Assembly (NCBI GenBank): GCA_023430565.1
Contig: JAEZAD010000040.1
Coordinates: 1 to 10,083 of the forward strand
Reading direction: 5' to 3'
DNA: 10,083 nt
From: Verrucomicrobiota bacterium
GTDB lineage: Bacteria > Verrucomicrobiota > Verrucomicrobiia > Opitutales > Opitutaceae
How positions within the stretch are numbered: the first letter of the stretch is position 1; every line of letters starts with the position of its first letter. A program made the position numbers and the translations under genes. Shown piece by piece: positions 1 to 7,068 of the stretch. Under the pieces are notes generated by a model. That model did no database searches, was not told the DNA's origin, and saw only the letters and a list, made by a program, of their open reading frames with translations.

Positions 1-1256
1 CCCGGCGCCGCCTTCTCCGCCAGCGCGCAAATCTCCAGATACCGTCCGTAGCCGAGCGTGTATTGCGGGATCGCCCGCGGCCAGCGCGTCACATGCACAA
101 ACGCCGGCTGGCCCCGCGCCCCCACGAGCTTCCGCAGCTCCGTCTTCACCAGCTCGCGCAACTCGTCTTCCGCCAATTTCGCCAGCTCCGGCTGCCGCAC
201 GCCCCCCACAAACGTCGTCAACGCCACGTGCCCCTCCGGCGCCCGCCGCGGAAAAATCGTGCTCGAAAACAGCGAGCCCAGCACGCTCCCGCCCTCCACC
301 TCCGGCACCAGCACGCCGAAGCCGTCCAGCGGATGCGCCACCGCCTCGCGTCTCCAACCTGTGAATACCGATGCCACCGGCGCATGCTCGATCCGACCGA
401 GCTCCTTCAACTCGCCCGCCCGCGCAAATCCTTCGAACGCGATCGTCGCCAGCGCATCCGGCGGCAGCGCGCAGACCACCGCGGCAAACGTTTCCTTCAA
501 CACCACGCCCGACACCTCGAACTCCAGCTCCCACTCGTCTCCAAACAGCCGCGCCGCCCTCACCCGCGTCCCGCGCCGCACCACGCCGCCCAGCAGATGC
601 TCCATCGTGCGCGGCAATTCCTGCAGCCCGGCGCCAAACGAAAACATCCGCCCTGCCGGTCCGCCGCTCGTATTCCGCCGCGCGATCGCCCCGCGAATCA
701 ACGACCCATGCTCCTGCTCGAGCTTCCACAGTTTCGGAAAACCATGCTTCACCGACAACCGCGCCGGGTCGCCCGCATACACGCCGCCGACAAACGGATT
801 CACCGCATAATCCAAAAACTCCTGACCGAGCCGCCGCCGGACGAATTGCGCCACGCTCTCCTCCGCATCCGCCGGCGCCCTTCTCCGAAACGGCTCGCCC
901 AGCAAACCGAGCTTCGCTCTCCACGAAAACAGCGGCGTGCTCGCAAACGCGACCGGCGACGCCGGCATCGCGCACATCACGTCATCGCGCAGCACATAGC
1001 GCTTCTTCGCCTCCGACGACGCATACACGCGCTGCTGCGCCAGCCCCAGCTCCTCCATCAACGCCGGCACGTCCGGCGAATTCTCCATCATCGCATTCGG
1101 CCCCGTCTCGTGCAGCCACCCGTCCGAACGAAAACTTCCGATCGCCCCGCCCACCCGCGCACCCGCCTCGAACACCACCACCTCGTGCCCCGCGCGCTGC
1201 AACGTCCACGCCGCCGTCAGCCCGGTGATGCCCGCGCCGATCACCGCCACGGGCAT
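1..1256 (-). CDS. hemG: Protoporphyrinogen oxidase, FAD-dependent (HemG/HemY type), 3' end off window
   Basis: Predicted to oxidise protoporphyrinogen IX to protoporphyrin IX (or the coproporphyrin equivalent) late in haem synthesis, using FAD. About 418 residues are visible with an unbroken frame; the last few tens of residues lie beyond base 1. The N-terminus MPVAVIGAGITGLTAAW holds the dinucleotide-binding G-A-G-I-T-G at residues 7-12, with the ribose-binding Glu at residue 30 and the family's R-V-G-G-x-I-G-S at 34-41. An E-T-G-P-N motif follows at 50-54, and near the visible C-terminus RWPRAIPQYTLGY is typical of this oxidase family. I chose ATG 1256 because a GGAG lies 6 bases upstream. 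An in-frame ATG at 1292 adds 12 residues but has an AGAGG only 2 bases away. It is the last gene of the minus-strand run. A general amine-oxidase-like flavoprotein is the alternative, but the C-terminal motif argues against it. The porphyrin substrate (protoporphyrinogen or coproporphyrinogen) cannot be told from sequence. Confidence 0.9.
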   Translation of the reverse strand, partial: MPVAVIGAGITGLTAAWTLQRAGHEVVVFEAGARVGGAIGSFRSDGWLHETGPNAMMENSPDVPALMEELGLAQQRVYASSEAKKRYVLRDDVMCAMPASPVAFASTPLFSWRAKLGLLGEPFRRRAPADAEESVAQFVRRRLGQEFLDYAVNPFVGGVYAGDPARLSVKHGFPKLWKLEQEHGSLIRGAIARRNTSGGPAGRMFSFGAGLQELPRTMEHLLGGVVRRGTRVRAARLFGDEWELEFEVSGVVLKETFAAVVCALPPDALATIAFEGFARAGELKELGRIEHAPVASVFTGWRREAVAHPLDGFGVLVPEVEGGSVLGSLFSSTIFPRRAPEGHVALTTFVGGVRQPELAKLAEDELRELVKTELRKLVGARGQPAFVHVTRWPRAIPQYTLGYGRYLEICALAEKAAP

Positions 1257-1309
1257 CCGCGACTCCGCCTTCGGGCGAAACCTCGCGCTCATGACCTCTG
1301 CCGGCGCTT

Positions 1310-1471
1310 TCACCTCTCGTCGCGCCGGTCATCCCGCTGCACGCGCACCCGCTTCAACGCCGGCCGCGGCCACTCCGCCGCCTCCCAGCGCCCCCACAGC
1401 GCAAACACAGCCGCCAGCAACAAAAGGGTGAGAAGGGTAATCGCATTCATGGTGTGGTGAGAACGCCACAT
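1310..1471 (-). CDS. Small single-pass membrane protein (53 aa)
   Basis: A short reading frame between the TonB-like gene and the haem oxidase gene. From ATG 1471 it encodes 53 residues: a short N-terminus, one hydrophobic helix of about 18-20 residues (N-A-I-T-L-L-T-L-L-L-L-A-A-V-F-A-L-W), then a strongly basic and charged tail rich in Arg, Asp and Glu. That layout suggests a membrane-anchored micropeptide. ATG 1471 has a GGGGAGG sequence 10 bases upstream; the internal ATG at 1450 would give 46 residues but has no ribosome site. It ends 53 bases before the chosen start of the oxidase gene, so co-transcription is likely. I do not recognise the family. A chance ORF in GC-rich DNA remains possible, but the clean transmembrane segment, ribosome site and position argue for a real gene. 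Confidence 0.45.
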   Translation of the reverse strand: MWRSHHTMNAITLLTLLLLAAVFALWGRWEAAEWPRPALKRVRVQRDDRRDER

Positions 1472-1562
1472 CGTAAGCCCGCCTCCCCTTCCTCGCTGCG
1501 CCGCTCTTGCCCAGAGCCGCGCATTTCTTGAACCCGCCCAAGCCCCTACTCGTCCTCCTCCG

Positions 1563-1590
1563 CCACGGCGGCCGTCCGCCACCGCCGTGG
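1563..1590. other. 9-bp inverted repeat just after the TonB-like gene
   Basis: CCACGGCGG (1563-1571) pairs perfectly with CCGCCGTGG (1582-1590) across a 10-base loop. On the minus strand it starts 7 bases after the stop codon of the TonB-like gene. No T-run follows, so it is not a canonical intrinsic terminator. It may be an mRNA-stabilising or weak transcription-slowing hairpin between this gene and the next. Confidence 0.4.
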
Positions 1591-1597
1591 CTCCCCC

Positions 1598-2150
1598 TCA
1601 CACCTGCGGCGCCGGAAAATCGATCGGGATCTTTACCTTCACGTCCACCGACTCGCCTCCGCGCCGCGGCGCGCGAAACATCCACTGCGCCACCGCCGTC
1701 GCCGCCGCCCACCGAATTCCTCGTGCGTCGCCTGCACCACCCGCGGCAGCCGCGCCCGTCCCTCGCGTTCAATCACGAATTCCACCTCCGCCCGCCCCGC
1801 CGGCGCGCCATCGATCCGCAACCCCTGCGGATAACGCGGCGCCACGCGATGGATCGGCGTGATCTTTTCGTCGAGCCTCCTCGCCCCTCCGATCTCGCCC
1901 GCCCGCATCGCCGCCACCAGACGTCCGTGCGAATCGCCGCCCGCCGCATCCGGTAGTTTAAACTCCACTACGCGCCTCAACCGCCGCCGCTCGAGCTTCA
2001 GCGCCACGCATTCGGCAGTTTGAAGCGCACCAGATCGTCCAGATGCACCTCTTCCTCGAGCGGCATCGTCGGCTGCGCGCCCCTCGCCATCAACCCGACC
2101 GCCAGCCCCGCCAAAACGACCCACGACCACCGGGCACGGAGAAATCGCAT
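1598..2150 (-). pseudogene. TonB-like energy transducer, disrupted by two frameshifts
   Basis: Read across three frames this encodes a TonB C-terminal-domain protein of about 184 residues. Frame one (ATG 2150, GAGG 7 bases upstream) gives a signal peptide or signal anchor, M-R-F-L-R-A-R-W-S-W-V-V-L-A-G-L-A-V-G-L, then an acidic stretch ending LDDLVRFKLPNA before a premature TGA at 1998-2000. One added base near 2005-2010 restores VALKLERRRLRRVVEFKLPD and continues into the TonB fold (HRVAPRYP, then AEVEFVIEREGRARLPRVV). A second one-base loss near 1703-1714 breaks the frame again. Restoring it gives EEFGWAAATAVAQWMF and the ending KVKIPIDFPAPQV before TGA. Intact TonB proteins couple the proton-motive force to outer-membrane receptors such as the one encoded divergently. 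Both lesions are single-base losses in GC-rich sequence, so sequencing error is as likely as true decay. The TonB call is firm; whether the gene is dead is not. Confidence 0.75.
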
Positions 2151-2197
2151 GCGCGAACCTCACGCGATGCGACTTCACCCTGCGAACAGTCTGCGTG

Positions 2198-2650
2198 TCA
2201 GCCGCGCCCGCCCTTGAGCAGCACCAGATGATCCACCCCGTGCTGCTCGAACTCCCGCCAATACGCGTCCTGATACCCCGCCAGCTTTTCCTCCTGCTCC
2301 GGCTCCAACTCCTCCGCCAGTGCCGCCTCGCCGATTTCCGCGCGCAAATCCCGCGCCGCCAGCCGCGACACCAGCTCCCCCCAAAACATGTCCTCCGCAA
2401 ACGCATCCAGCTTTTCCCCCGCCGCCCCCTCCGTCACCCGCTCATTGAGAAACAGCTCCCCGTTCACGTCCGACTCCACCAGCTCCGCGCAGCCAAATCC
2501 TTCCGCCATCCCCAACACCTTCTGCGCCAAGTCCTCGTAACGCTCCGGCATCGTCGCCGGATCGTCCGCCTGCGCCCCCGCCACCGTCAGCCCGAGGTGC
2601 ATCAACTCCAGCAGCCGCGCGAACTCCTTCGTCGTGAACGAAACTTTCAT
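2198..2650 (-). CDS. Unrecognised acidic soluble protein (150 aa)
   Basis: A 150-residue protein that I cannot assign to a family. It begins MKVSFTTKEFARLLELMHLG, is rich in Glu, Asp, Ala and Leu, and looks largely helical. No signal peptide or transmembrane segment is visible, so it should be cytosolic. The segment around residues 110-135 (L-A-E-E-L-E-P-E-Q-E-E-K-L) is strongly charged, and the C-terminus ends in H-L-V-L-L-K-G-G-R-G. ATG 2650 was chosen because the protein-like composition starts there; residues encoded upstream look like non-coding translation. No good ribosome site precedes it: a GAAGG sits about 14 bases away, and an upstream ATG near 2704 has a GGAG. It is the first gene of the minus-strand run, 47 bases before the TonB-like gene, and faces away from the receptor operon. 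The reading frame is solid; the function is unknown. Confidence 0.7.
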   Translation of the reverse strand: MKVSFTTKEFARLLELMHLGLTVAGAQADDPATMPERYEDLAQKVLGMAEGFGCAELVESDVNGELFLNERVTEGAAGEKLDAFAEDMFWGELVSRLAARDLRAEIGEAALAEELEPEQEEKLAGYQDAYWREFEQHGVDHLVLLKGGRG

Positions 2651-2897
2651 CCGCGCACTGCACGCCTTCACCGCGCAACCCGCAAGGCCGGAGTAAACCC
2701 GCATCGAACACAGTCTCCATCGTCCGCTCGAAACTCCATTTCCTGGATACATCCGCTACCCTCTTCGCGCCGCCAATTTCTCGCCAAAAATAATTCATGA
2801 TTCAAAGCCGGCCGCCGCCGGGCGAGGGCACCGCCCGTGCTAAGCGAGCACGCGTTAGCAGGCACGACCTTCACCTACACACGACCGACTTCTCATC
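2651..2897. promoter_or_regulatory. Divergent intergenic region between the minus-strand run and the receptor operon
   Basis: These 247 bases hold no convincing gene and must contain the start signals for both directions. An AT-rich island at about 2775-2805 stands out from the GC-rich background and is the likeliest promoter location, but I see no pair of hexamers close enough to consensus to name. On the minus strand TTGAAT (2805-2800) is followed 17 bases later by a poor -10 match, GAGAAA. The plus-strand side, nearer the receptor start, carries the inverted-repeat cluster described separately. Confidence 0.5.
2819..2860. promoter_or_regulatory. Cluster of overlapping inverted repeats upstream of the receptor gene
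   Basis: Three dyads overlap within 42 bases. CGGGC (2819-2823) pairs with GCCCG (2833-2837). CGTGCT (2836-2841) pairs with AGCACG (2847-2852). TGCTAA (2838-2843) pairs with TTAGCA (2855-2860). The second and third share their left arm and so exclude each other in RNA. The cluster ends 37 bases before the receptor ATG. It could be an operator for a dimeric repressor or a 5'-leader RNA switch between folds. A remnant of a genome-wide repetitive element is also possible. The pairing is seen; the role is inferred. Confidence 0.35.
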
Positions 2898-5600
2898 ATG
2901 ACTCCTTTCGCGCGTTTCGTCGGCGCGGCCGCCTTCGCCGGCACCGCCTCGCTCGCCCTAGCCCAGTCCGATCCAGCCACGAAACCGCCCCCGGATGCCA
3001 TGGAGCCCGCCGTCGTTCTCGATCGCTTCGTCGTCGAGGAAGCCGTCGATGACCCCCTCGGCATGCTGCCCGAACGCCCCGTCGAAGGCGCCTTCGGCTT
3101 TCAGAAATCCATCCTCGATACGCCGCGCTCCGTCTCGCTCGTCAGCGCCGAGGTCATCGATGCGATGGCCCTCTCCGCCGTCGAGGATCTCGTCCGCGTC
3201 GTCCCCGGCGTGTTCACCGTCACCCGCTTCGGCATCCAGGGCGGCATCGATGTCCGCAACGTCCCCGCCGACACCTATTTTCGCGGCATGAAGCGCATCA
3301 ACCTCCAGGGCCACGGCCGCTCCGTCCTCGCCGCCATGGACCAGATCGAGGTCGTGAAAGGCCCGCCGTCACCCATCTACGGCATGGGCAAAATCGGCGG
3401 CTACACCAACATGGTGCCCAAAGCCGGCCGCGCCAAAACCGGCGGATACCTGCCCGAAAACCAGGGCCTCGTTCAGGTGATCGGCGGCTCTCATCGCAAG
3501 TTCGAAGCCTCCGCCGGCATCGGCGGCCCGCTGAAAATCGGCGACAAAAAAGGCGGCTTCTACATCTACGGCTTGCTCGAGGATTCCGAGGCCTACATCC
3601 GCCACGTCCCCATCGGACAAAAAATCCTCCAGGCCGCCATCAGCATCGACGAGGCCGTCGGCCCGCTCCGCCTCGAAACCGGTTTCAGCTACCAGCTCAG
3701 CAATACCGCCGGCGCGTTTCCCGGCCGCATCACGCAGGAATGGCTCGACGACGGCGTCCACATCACCGGCCGCCCGCTCGTCAACCTCGACGCCAACAAC
3801 AACGGCGCCATCGGCTACTACGAATACCAGTTCGGCTCCCCCGTCCGCGGCACGCTCAACAACAACAACGCGCCGCTCGCCCAACGCTTCACCTGGCCCG
3901 TCAACCCCGCCACCGGCCAGCCATATCCACTCGGCCAATTCCCGACGATCGCCGGCATCCCGCAGACGATGTATGATTACCTCGTCGCCAATCCCGAGGC
4001 CGACCCCACCGGTCTCCTCCGCGCCCAGGGCGTCGGCAGCCCACTCCCCGCCTCCGGCCAGCTGCCCATCGGTTTCGTCCTCGATCCGCGCACCGTCGGC
4101 ACCACCCAGATCGACTACCGCAACCCCTCCGCCTACGAGCGCGACCTCCAGGCCGAATTCATCGTCGGCTACCTCGACCTCATCTACGACTACAACCCCG
4201 ACCTCACGTTCAAGAACCAGCTCTTCTTCGACAGCCAGGACCAATACAAGGTCTCCGGCACACCCTCCGGCGGTAAACAGGACGTCTACGTCTTCGAGGA
4301 AAAGGCCACCGTCACCTACCGCCTCTCCCGCCTCCCCGAATGGCTCAGCGTGAACACCCTCGCGTCGGGCAATTTCCGCTTCACCCGCGCCACCGGCTAC
4401 CGCTACGGCGGCGACTTCGGCGGCGGTTACCGCGTCGACGCCATGGGCGATTTTGGTCCGTTCGATCCCAACGCCAACTTCGCGCATCCTTTCGACAACG
4501 CCGACTTTGTCGACGGCGACGGCGCCCCGTGGACCTCGAGCTACCGCACCGCGTATTCAGAAATTGGAGCCGGCGCGATGCTCGACATCGACGTCGCCCA
4601 CCAGCTCAACCTCATCGTCGGCGGCCGCATCGACGGCTCCGAAGCCGAGAACGTCGACCACGCCGCCTGGATCGTAAACGCCGGCACCTCCGCCAACCCC
4701 GGCCGCATGGCCACCGCCGACGAATATGCGAAGGGCTGGGATACCGGCACCTCCTGGAGCGCCAGCCTCACCTACAAGGGCCTCAACAAGGTCCGCCCCT
4801 ACTTCACCGCCGCCCGCTCCAGCCTCACGCTCGAGTCCAACAACAACAGCATGGACAACGCCGTGATCGAAGAAGGCCACATCGGCGAAGGCCAGATCCT
4901 CGAAGCCGGCATCAAGACCAGCCTGATGAACAACCAACTGTTCATCACGCTCGCCGCCTACGAACAGACCCGCACCGACGTCTCGCCCAACTCCGACTCG
5001 TCCATTCTCGGCGCCGAGGTCTCCTCCACCGAAACCCGCGGCACCGAACTCGAAATCAAATGGGTGCCGAACAAGCAATTCTCCGCCTCCGTCTACGCGA
5101 TCGTTCAGAAAACCATCTACGATCCCGTCCGCACCGGCACCATCTGGATCAACGCCAACTGGCTCGGCTTCCAGGACGTCGTCGATCCCGCCACCGGCCA
5201 GATCATCTACCCCGCCGAGGCCTTCGGCTTCGGCGGTAAACTCAACCTCGCCGTCCCCGCCGCGATCGCCGCGCAGTATCCAGAAAAACAGGGACAGCCC
5301 GAAAACCAGTTCGGCATCAGCGGCATCTACACCCTGCCCAGCGGCCTCGGTTTCACGCTCAGCGGAAACTATTTCTCCAGCACCTACTCCGGCCGCTGGC
5401 GCCTGCTGAAACTCCCGCCCACGCGCATCGTGAACCTCGGCCTCTTCTACACCTGGAACAATTGGCGGTTCAAACTCGACGTCTTCAACGTCACCGACGA
5501 CCTCAGCTTTCGCGCCCGCAGCGGCGGCGATGGCAGCGAGACGCTCCTGACCGTGAACCCCGAGCGCCGCTTCCAGTTCACCACCACCTACAACTTCTAG
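2898..5600 (+). CDS. TonB-dependent outer-membrane receptor (900 aa)
   Basis: An outer-membrane beta-barrel transporter that would take up a scarce or large ligand using TonB energy. Residues 1-22 (MTPFARFVGAAAFAGTASLALA) form a clear signal peptide. A V-V-L-D-R-F-V-V-E-E stretch at 39-48 sits where Opitutaceae-type receptors carry a conserved V-V-L-x-x-F motif and may act as the TonB contact. The plug spans roughly 65-180, with DTPRSVSLVS at 74-83, a V-V-P-G-V at 101-105, and I-E-V-V-K-G-P at 150-156. The remaining ~720 residues are barrel, ending in the aromatic signature Q-F-T-T-T-Y-N-F. There is no carboxypeptidase-like N-terminal extension and no SusD partner nearby. The D-T-P-R-S-V plug style recalls ferric-siderophore receptors, but ligand class cannot be read from sequence. 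No ribosome site precedes the ATG. It heads the operon with three hydrolase paralogues. Confidence 0.9.
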   Translation: MTPFARFVGAAAFAGTASLALAQSDPATKPPPDAMEPAVVLDRFVVEEAVDDPLGMLPERPVEGAFGFQKSILDTPRSVSLVSAEVIDAMALSAVEDLVRVVPGVFTVTRFGIQGGIDVRNVPADTYFRGMKRINLQGHGRSVLAAMDQIEVVKGPPSPIYGMGKIGGYTNMVPKAGRAKTGGYLPENQGLVQVIGGSHRKFEASAGIGGPLKIGDKKGGFYIYGLLEDSEAYIRHVPIGQKILQAAISIDEAVGPLRLETGFSYQLSNTAGAFPGRITQEWLDDGVHITGRPLVNLDANNNGAIGYYEYQFGSPVRGTLNNNNAPLAQRFTWPVNPATGQPYPLGQFPTIAGIPQTMYDYLVANPEADPTGLLRAQGVGSPLPASGQLPIGFVLDPRTVGTTQIDYRNPSAYERDLQAEFIVGYLDLIYDYNPDLTFKNQLFFDSQDQYKVSGTPSGGKQDVYVFEEKATVTYRLSRLPEWLSVNTLASGNFRFTRATGYRYGGDFGGGYRVDAMGDFGPFDPNANFAHPFDNADFVDGDGAPWTSSYRTAYSEIGAGAMLDIDVAHQLNLIVGGRIDGSEAENVDHAAWIVNAGTSANPGRMATADEYAKGWDTGTSWSASLTYKGLNKVRPYFTAARSSLTLESNNNSMDNAVIEEGHIGEGQILEAGIKTSLMNNQLFITLAAYEQTRTDVSPNSDSSILGAEVSSTETRGTELEIKWVPNKQFSASVYAIVQKTIYDPVRTGTIWINANWLGFQDVVDPATGQIIYPAEAFGFGGKLNLAVPAAIAAQYPEKQGQPENQFGISGIYTLPSGLGFTLSGNYFSSTYSGRWRLLKLPPTRIVNLGLFYTWNNWRFKLDVFNVTDDLSFRARSGGDGSETLLTVNPERRFQFTTTYNF

Positions 5601-5609
5601 CCGCAACCT

Positions 5610-5637
5610 CGGCCGCATCGCTCGCACGGTGCGGCCG
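5610..5637 (+). other. Intercistronic GC-rich hairpin between receptor and first hydrolase
   Basis: CGGCCGCA (5610-5617) pairs perfectly with TGCGGCCG (5630-5637) across a 12-base loop, nine bases after the receptor stop codon. It is followed by AAAAATTTT rather than an immediate T-run, so it is at best a leaky terminator. It could equally protect the 3' end of the receptor message. Either role would let the receptor be made at a different level from the hydrolases downstream. Confidence 0.45.
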
Positions 5638-5650
5638 AAAAATTTTCCGC

Positions 5651-7048
5651 ATGAAACTCCTCGCCCCCGCCCTGCTCTGCGCGCTCGTTGCGCCCACGCT
5701 CCTGCCCGCCAATCCCGCCATCGAGAAAAAGATCCACGCGCTCCTCGATCAGGACAAAATCTACGCCTCCCTCCCCGAAACCGATTTCCGCGCCCTCGGC
5801 TCCGGCTTCGAGCTTCCCGACGGCGGCAAACACGTCACCGACCTCGCGCTCGCCGCCCCCGGCGGCGCCTTCGATCCGCGCGATCTCGAGAAGATCCCCG
5901 CCAAAACCCTCGGCTACGAGGCCAGGTGGTGCGTCGAACGCTTCAAGCACTACAACCTCGACTGGGACATCACCGGCCTCCGCCTCACCTCCCTCGATCC
6001 CGAGGCCAAAAACTACCCATGGCTCGTCATCATGAACGGCGGCGCCGCCAATGTGTATGAGTTCTACGTCGACCTGAAAAGCCGCCCCGGCTGGGGCCAG
6101 TTCCTCGCGCAGAAGCTCAATGTATTCATCGTCTCCATACCGGGAAACTTCAAATACGGCGGCTGGCCGGAACCGCTCGATTCCGAGCAACGCCAGCCCG
6201 CCTACCTCCTGGACCAGGAGCTTTCGATGGACGAATACCACGTCCGCCACGCGATCTACACGAACCGCCTGATCATGCACGGGCTCGAACAGCTCGTGAT
6301 GAAACACACCACCGGCGATCTCTTCATGATCGGCCACTCCACGTCCGGCGAACTCGCGTTCCTCTCCTACGAATATCCCGCGCTCGCCGCCCGTCTCAAA
6401 GGCCGCTTCCTCGGCTGGGGCTCCGGCGGCCCCGCGCGCGTTCACGCGATTCGCGCCGTCAAGGAACCCGAACTCGAACGTTCCAACTACGGCCGCGAGC
6501 CCCCGCCGCTTCACCAACTCAACCGTCGCAGCGCCCAGGGCTACAGCGGCGGCTATTCCCGCTGGCTCAATCCGCTCTACGAACCCGGCTTCTCCACCAA
6601 ACAAATCGCCGAAAAATGGATGGAGGCCGAGGGCGTCCGCCGGCCGATGTTCAAGCAGCCGCTGCAAGACCTCGAACACTCCGCCGGCGGCTGGGGCCGC
6701 ATCGGCGATGTCACCCGTCAGATCGAGATACTGTTGGAAAAATCCGGCAACCCCTGGGGCGTGAACATCGACGAGGTCCAAAAAGATCTCTTCTCCACCG
6801 CCTACACACGCATGGACGGCTTCGACCAGATGGTGTGGTGCGTCGCTCACTACGACCGCAACCACTGGGTCCCCGAAACGCCGATGGAGAGCTGGGAGGT
6901 CTTTCTCGCGAAGGAATTCCGTCTGAAAAATCCCGACGCCAAAGTCCGCATCATCGTCTGGGACCTCCCCATGACCCACTACGGCCACGTCGAACTGCCC
7001 CGCCAACTCGCGTCCGCCTTCTACAGCGTCGTCCGCTGGTTCAAGTGA
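5651..7048 (+). CDS. Exported alpha/beta-hydrolase-like protein, first of three paralogues (465 aa)
   Basis: Predicted secreted or periplasmic hydrolase of unknown substrate. Residues 1-20 (MKLLAPALLCALVAPTLLPA) are a type I signal peptide. A conserved N-terminal region (about 22-120) carries LPDGGKHVTDLALAAP at 55-70. The strand P-W-L-V-I-M-N-G-G-A-A-N (123-134) probably leads to the oxyanion region, and V-S-I-P-G-N-F-K-Y-G-G-W ends at 172. The nucleophile elbow is G-H-S-T-S (228-232, Ser230), so the usual last Gly is Ser. A long insertion (about 255-390) holds YSRWLNPLYEPG (302-313). Asp402 after the strand M-V-W-C-V-A-H-Y and His446 in T-H-Y-G-H-V-E-L-P complete a plausible triad. The triad is inferred by fold logic. 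The gene starts 50 bases after the receptor stop without a ribosome site, and is followed 20 bases later by its paralogue. A lipase, esterase or amidase role is possible; I recognise no characterised relative. Confidence 0.8.
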   Translation: MKLLAPALLCALVAPTLLPANPAIEKKIHALLDQDKIYASLPETDFRALGSGFELPDGGKHVTDLALAAPGGAFDPRDLEKIPAKTLGYEARWCVERFKHYNLDWDITGLRLTSLDPEAKNYPWLVIMNGGAANVYEFYVDLKSRPGWGQFLAQKLNVFIVSIPGNFKYGGWPEPLDSEQRQPAYLLDQELSMDEYHVRHAIYTNRLIMHGLEQLVMKHTTGDLFMIGHSTSGELAFLSYEYPALAARLKGRFLGWGSGGPARVHAIRAVKEPELERSNYGREPPPLHQLNRRSAQGYSGGYSRWLNPLYEPGFSTKQIAEKWMEAEGVRRPMFKQPLQDLEHSAGGWGRIGDVTRQIEILLEKSGNPWGVNIDEVQKDLFSTAYTRMDGFDQMVWCVAHYDRNHWVPETPMESWEVFLAKEFRLKNPDAKVRIIVWDLPMTHYGHVELPRQLASAFYSVVRWFK

Positions 7049-7068
7049 AACCCCTCCTAGCCTCCGCC

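Noticed and set aside
63..1460. Long plus-strand open frame of 465 codons opposite the haem oxidase gene
   Set aside because: Its translation is Arg-, His- and Pro-rich with no protein-like pattern, whereas the minus strand encodes a clear protoporphyrinogen oxidase over the same bases.
1639..2406. A single 255-codon minus-strand gene over the TonB region
   Set aside because: Only its middle part is TonB-like. Its first part is antisense-frame noise overlapping the 150-residue protein gene and its end is out of frame with the TonB C-terminus.
3369..4487. Minus-strand open frame of 372 codons inside the receptor gene
   Set aside because: Composition is repetitive Val/Ala/Glu/Asp/Gly, typical of the antisense of GC-rich coding sequence; the receptor frame explains the region.
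6616..7068. In-frame upstream extension of the second hydrolase to 6616
   Set aside because: The extension overlaps the first hydrolase in another frame, is Arg-rich and non-protein-like, and would bury the signal peptide that begins at 7069.
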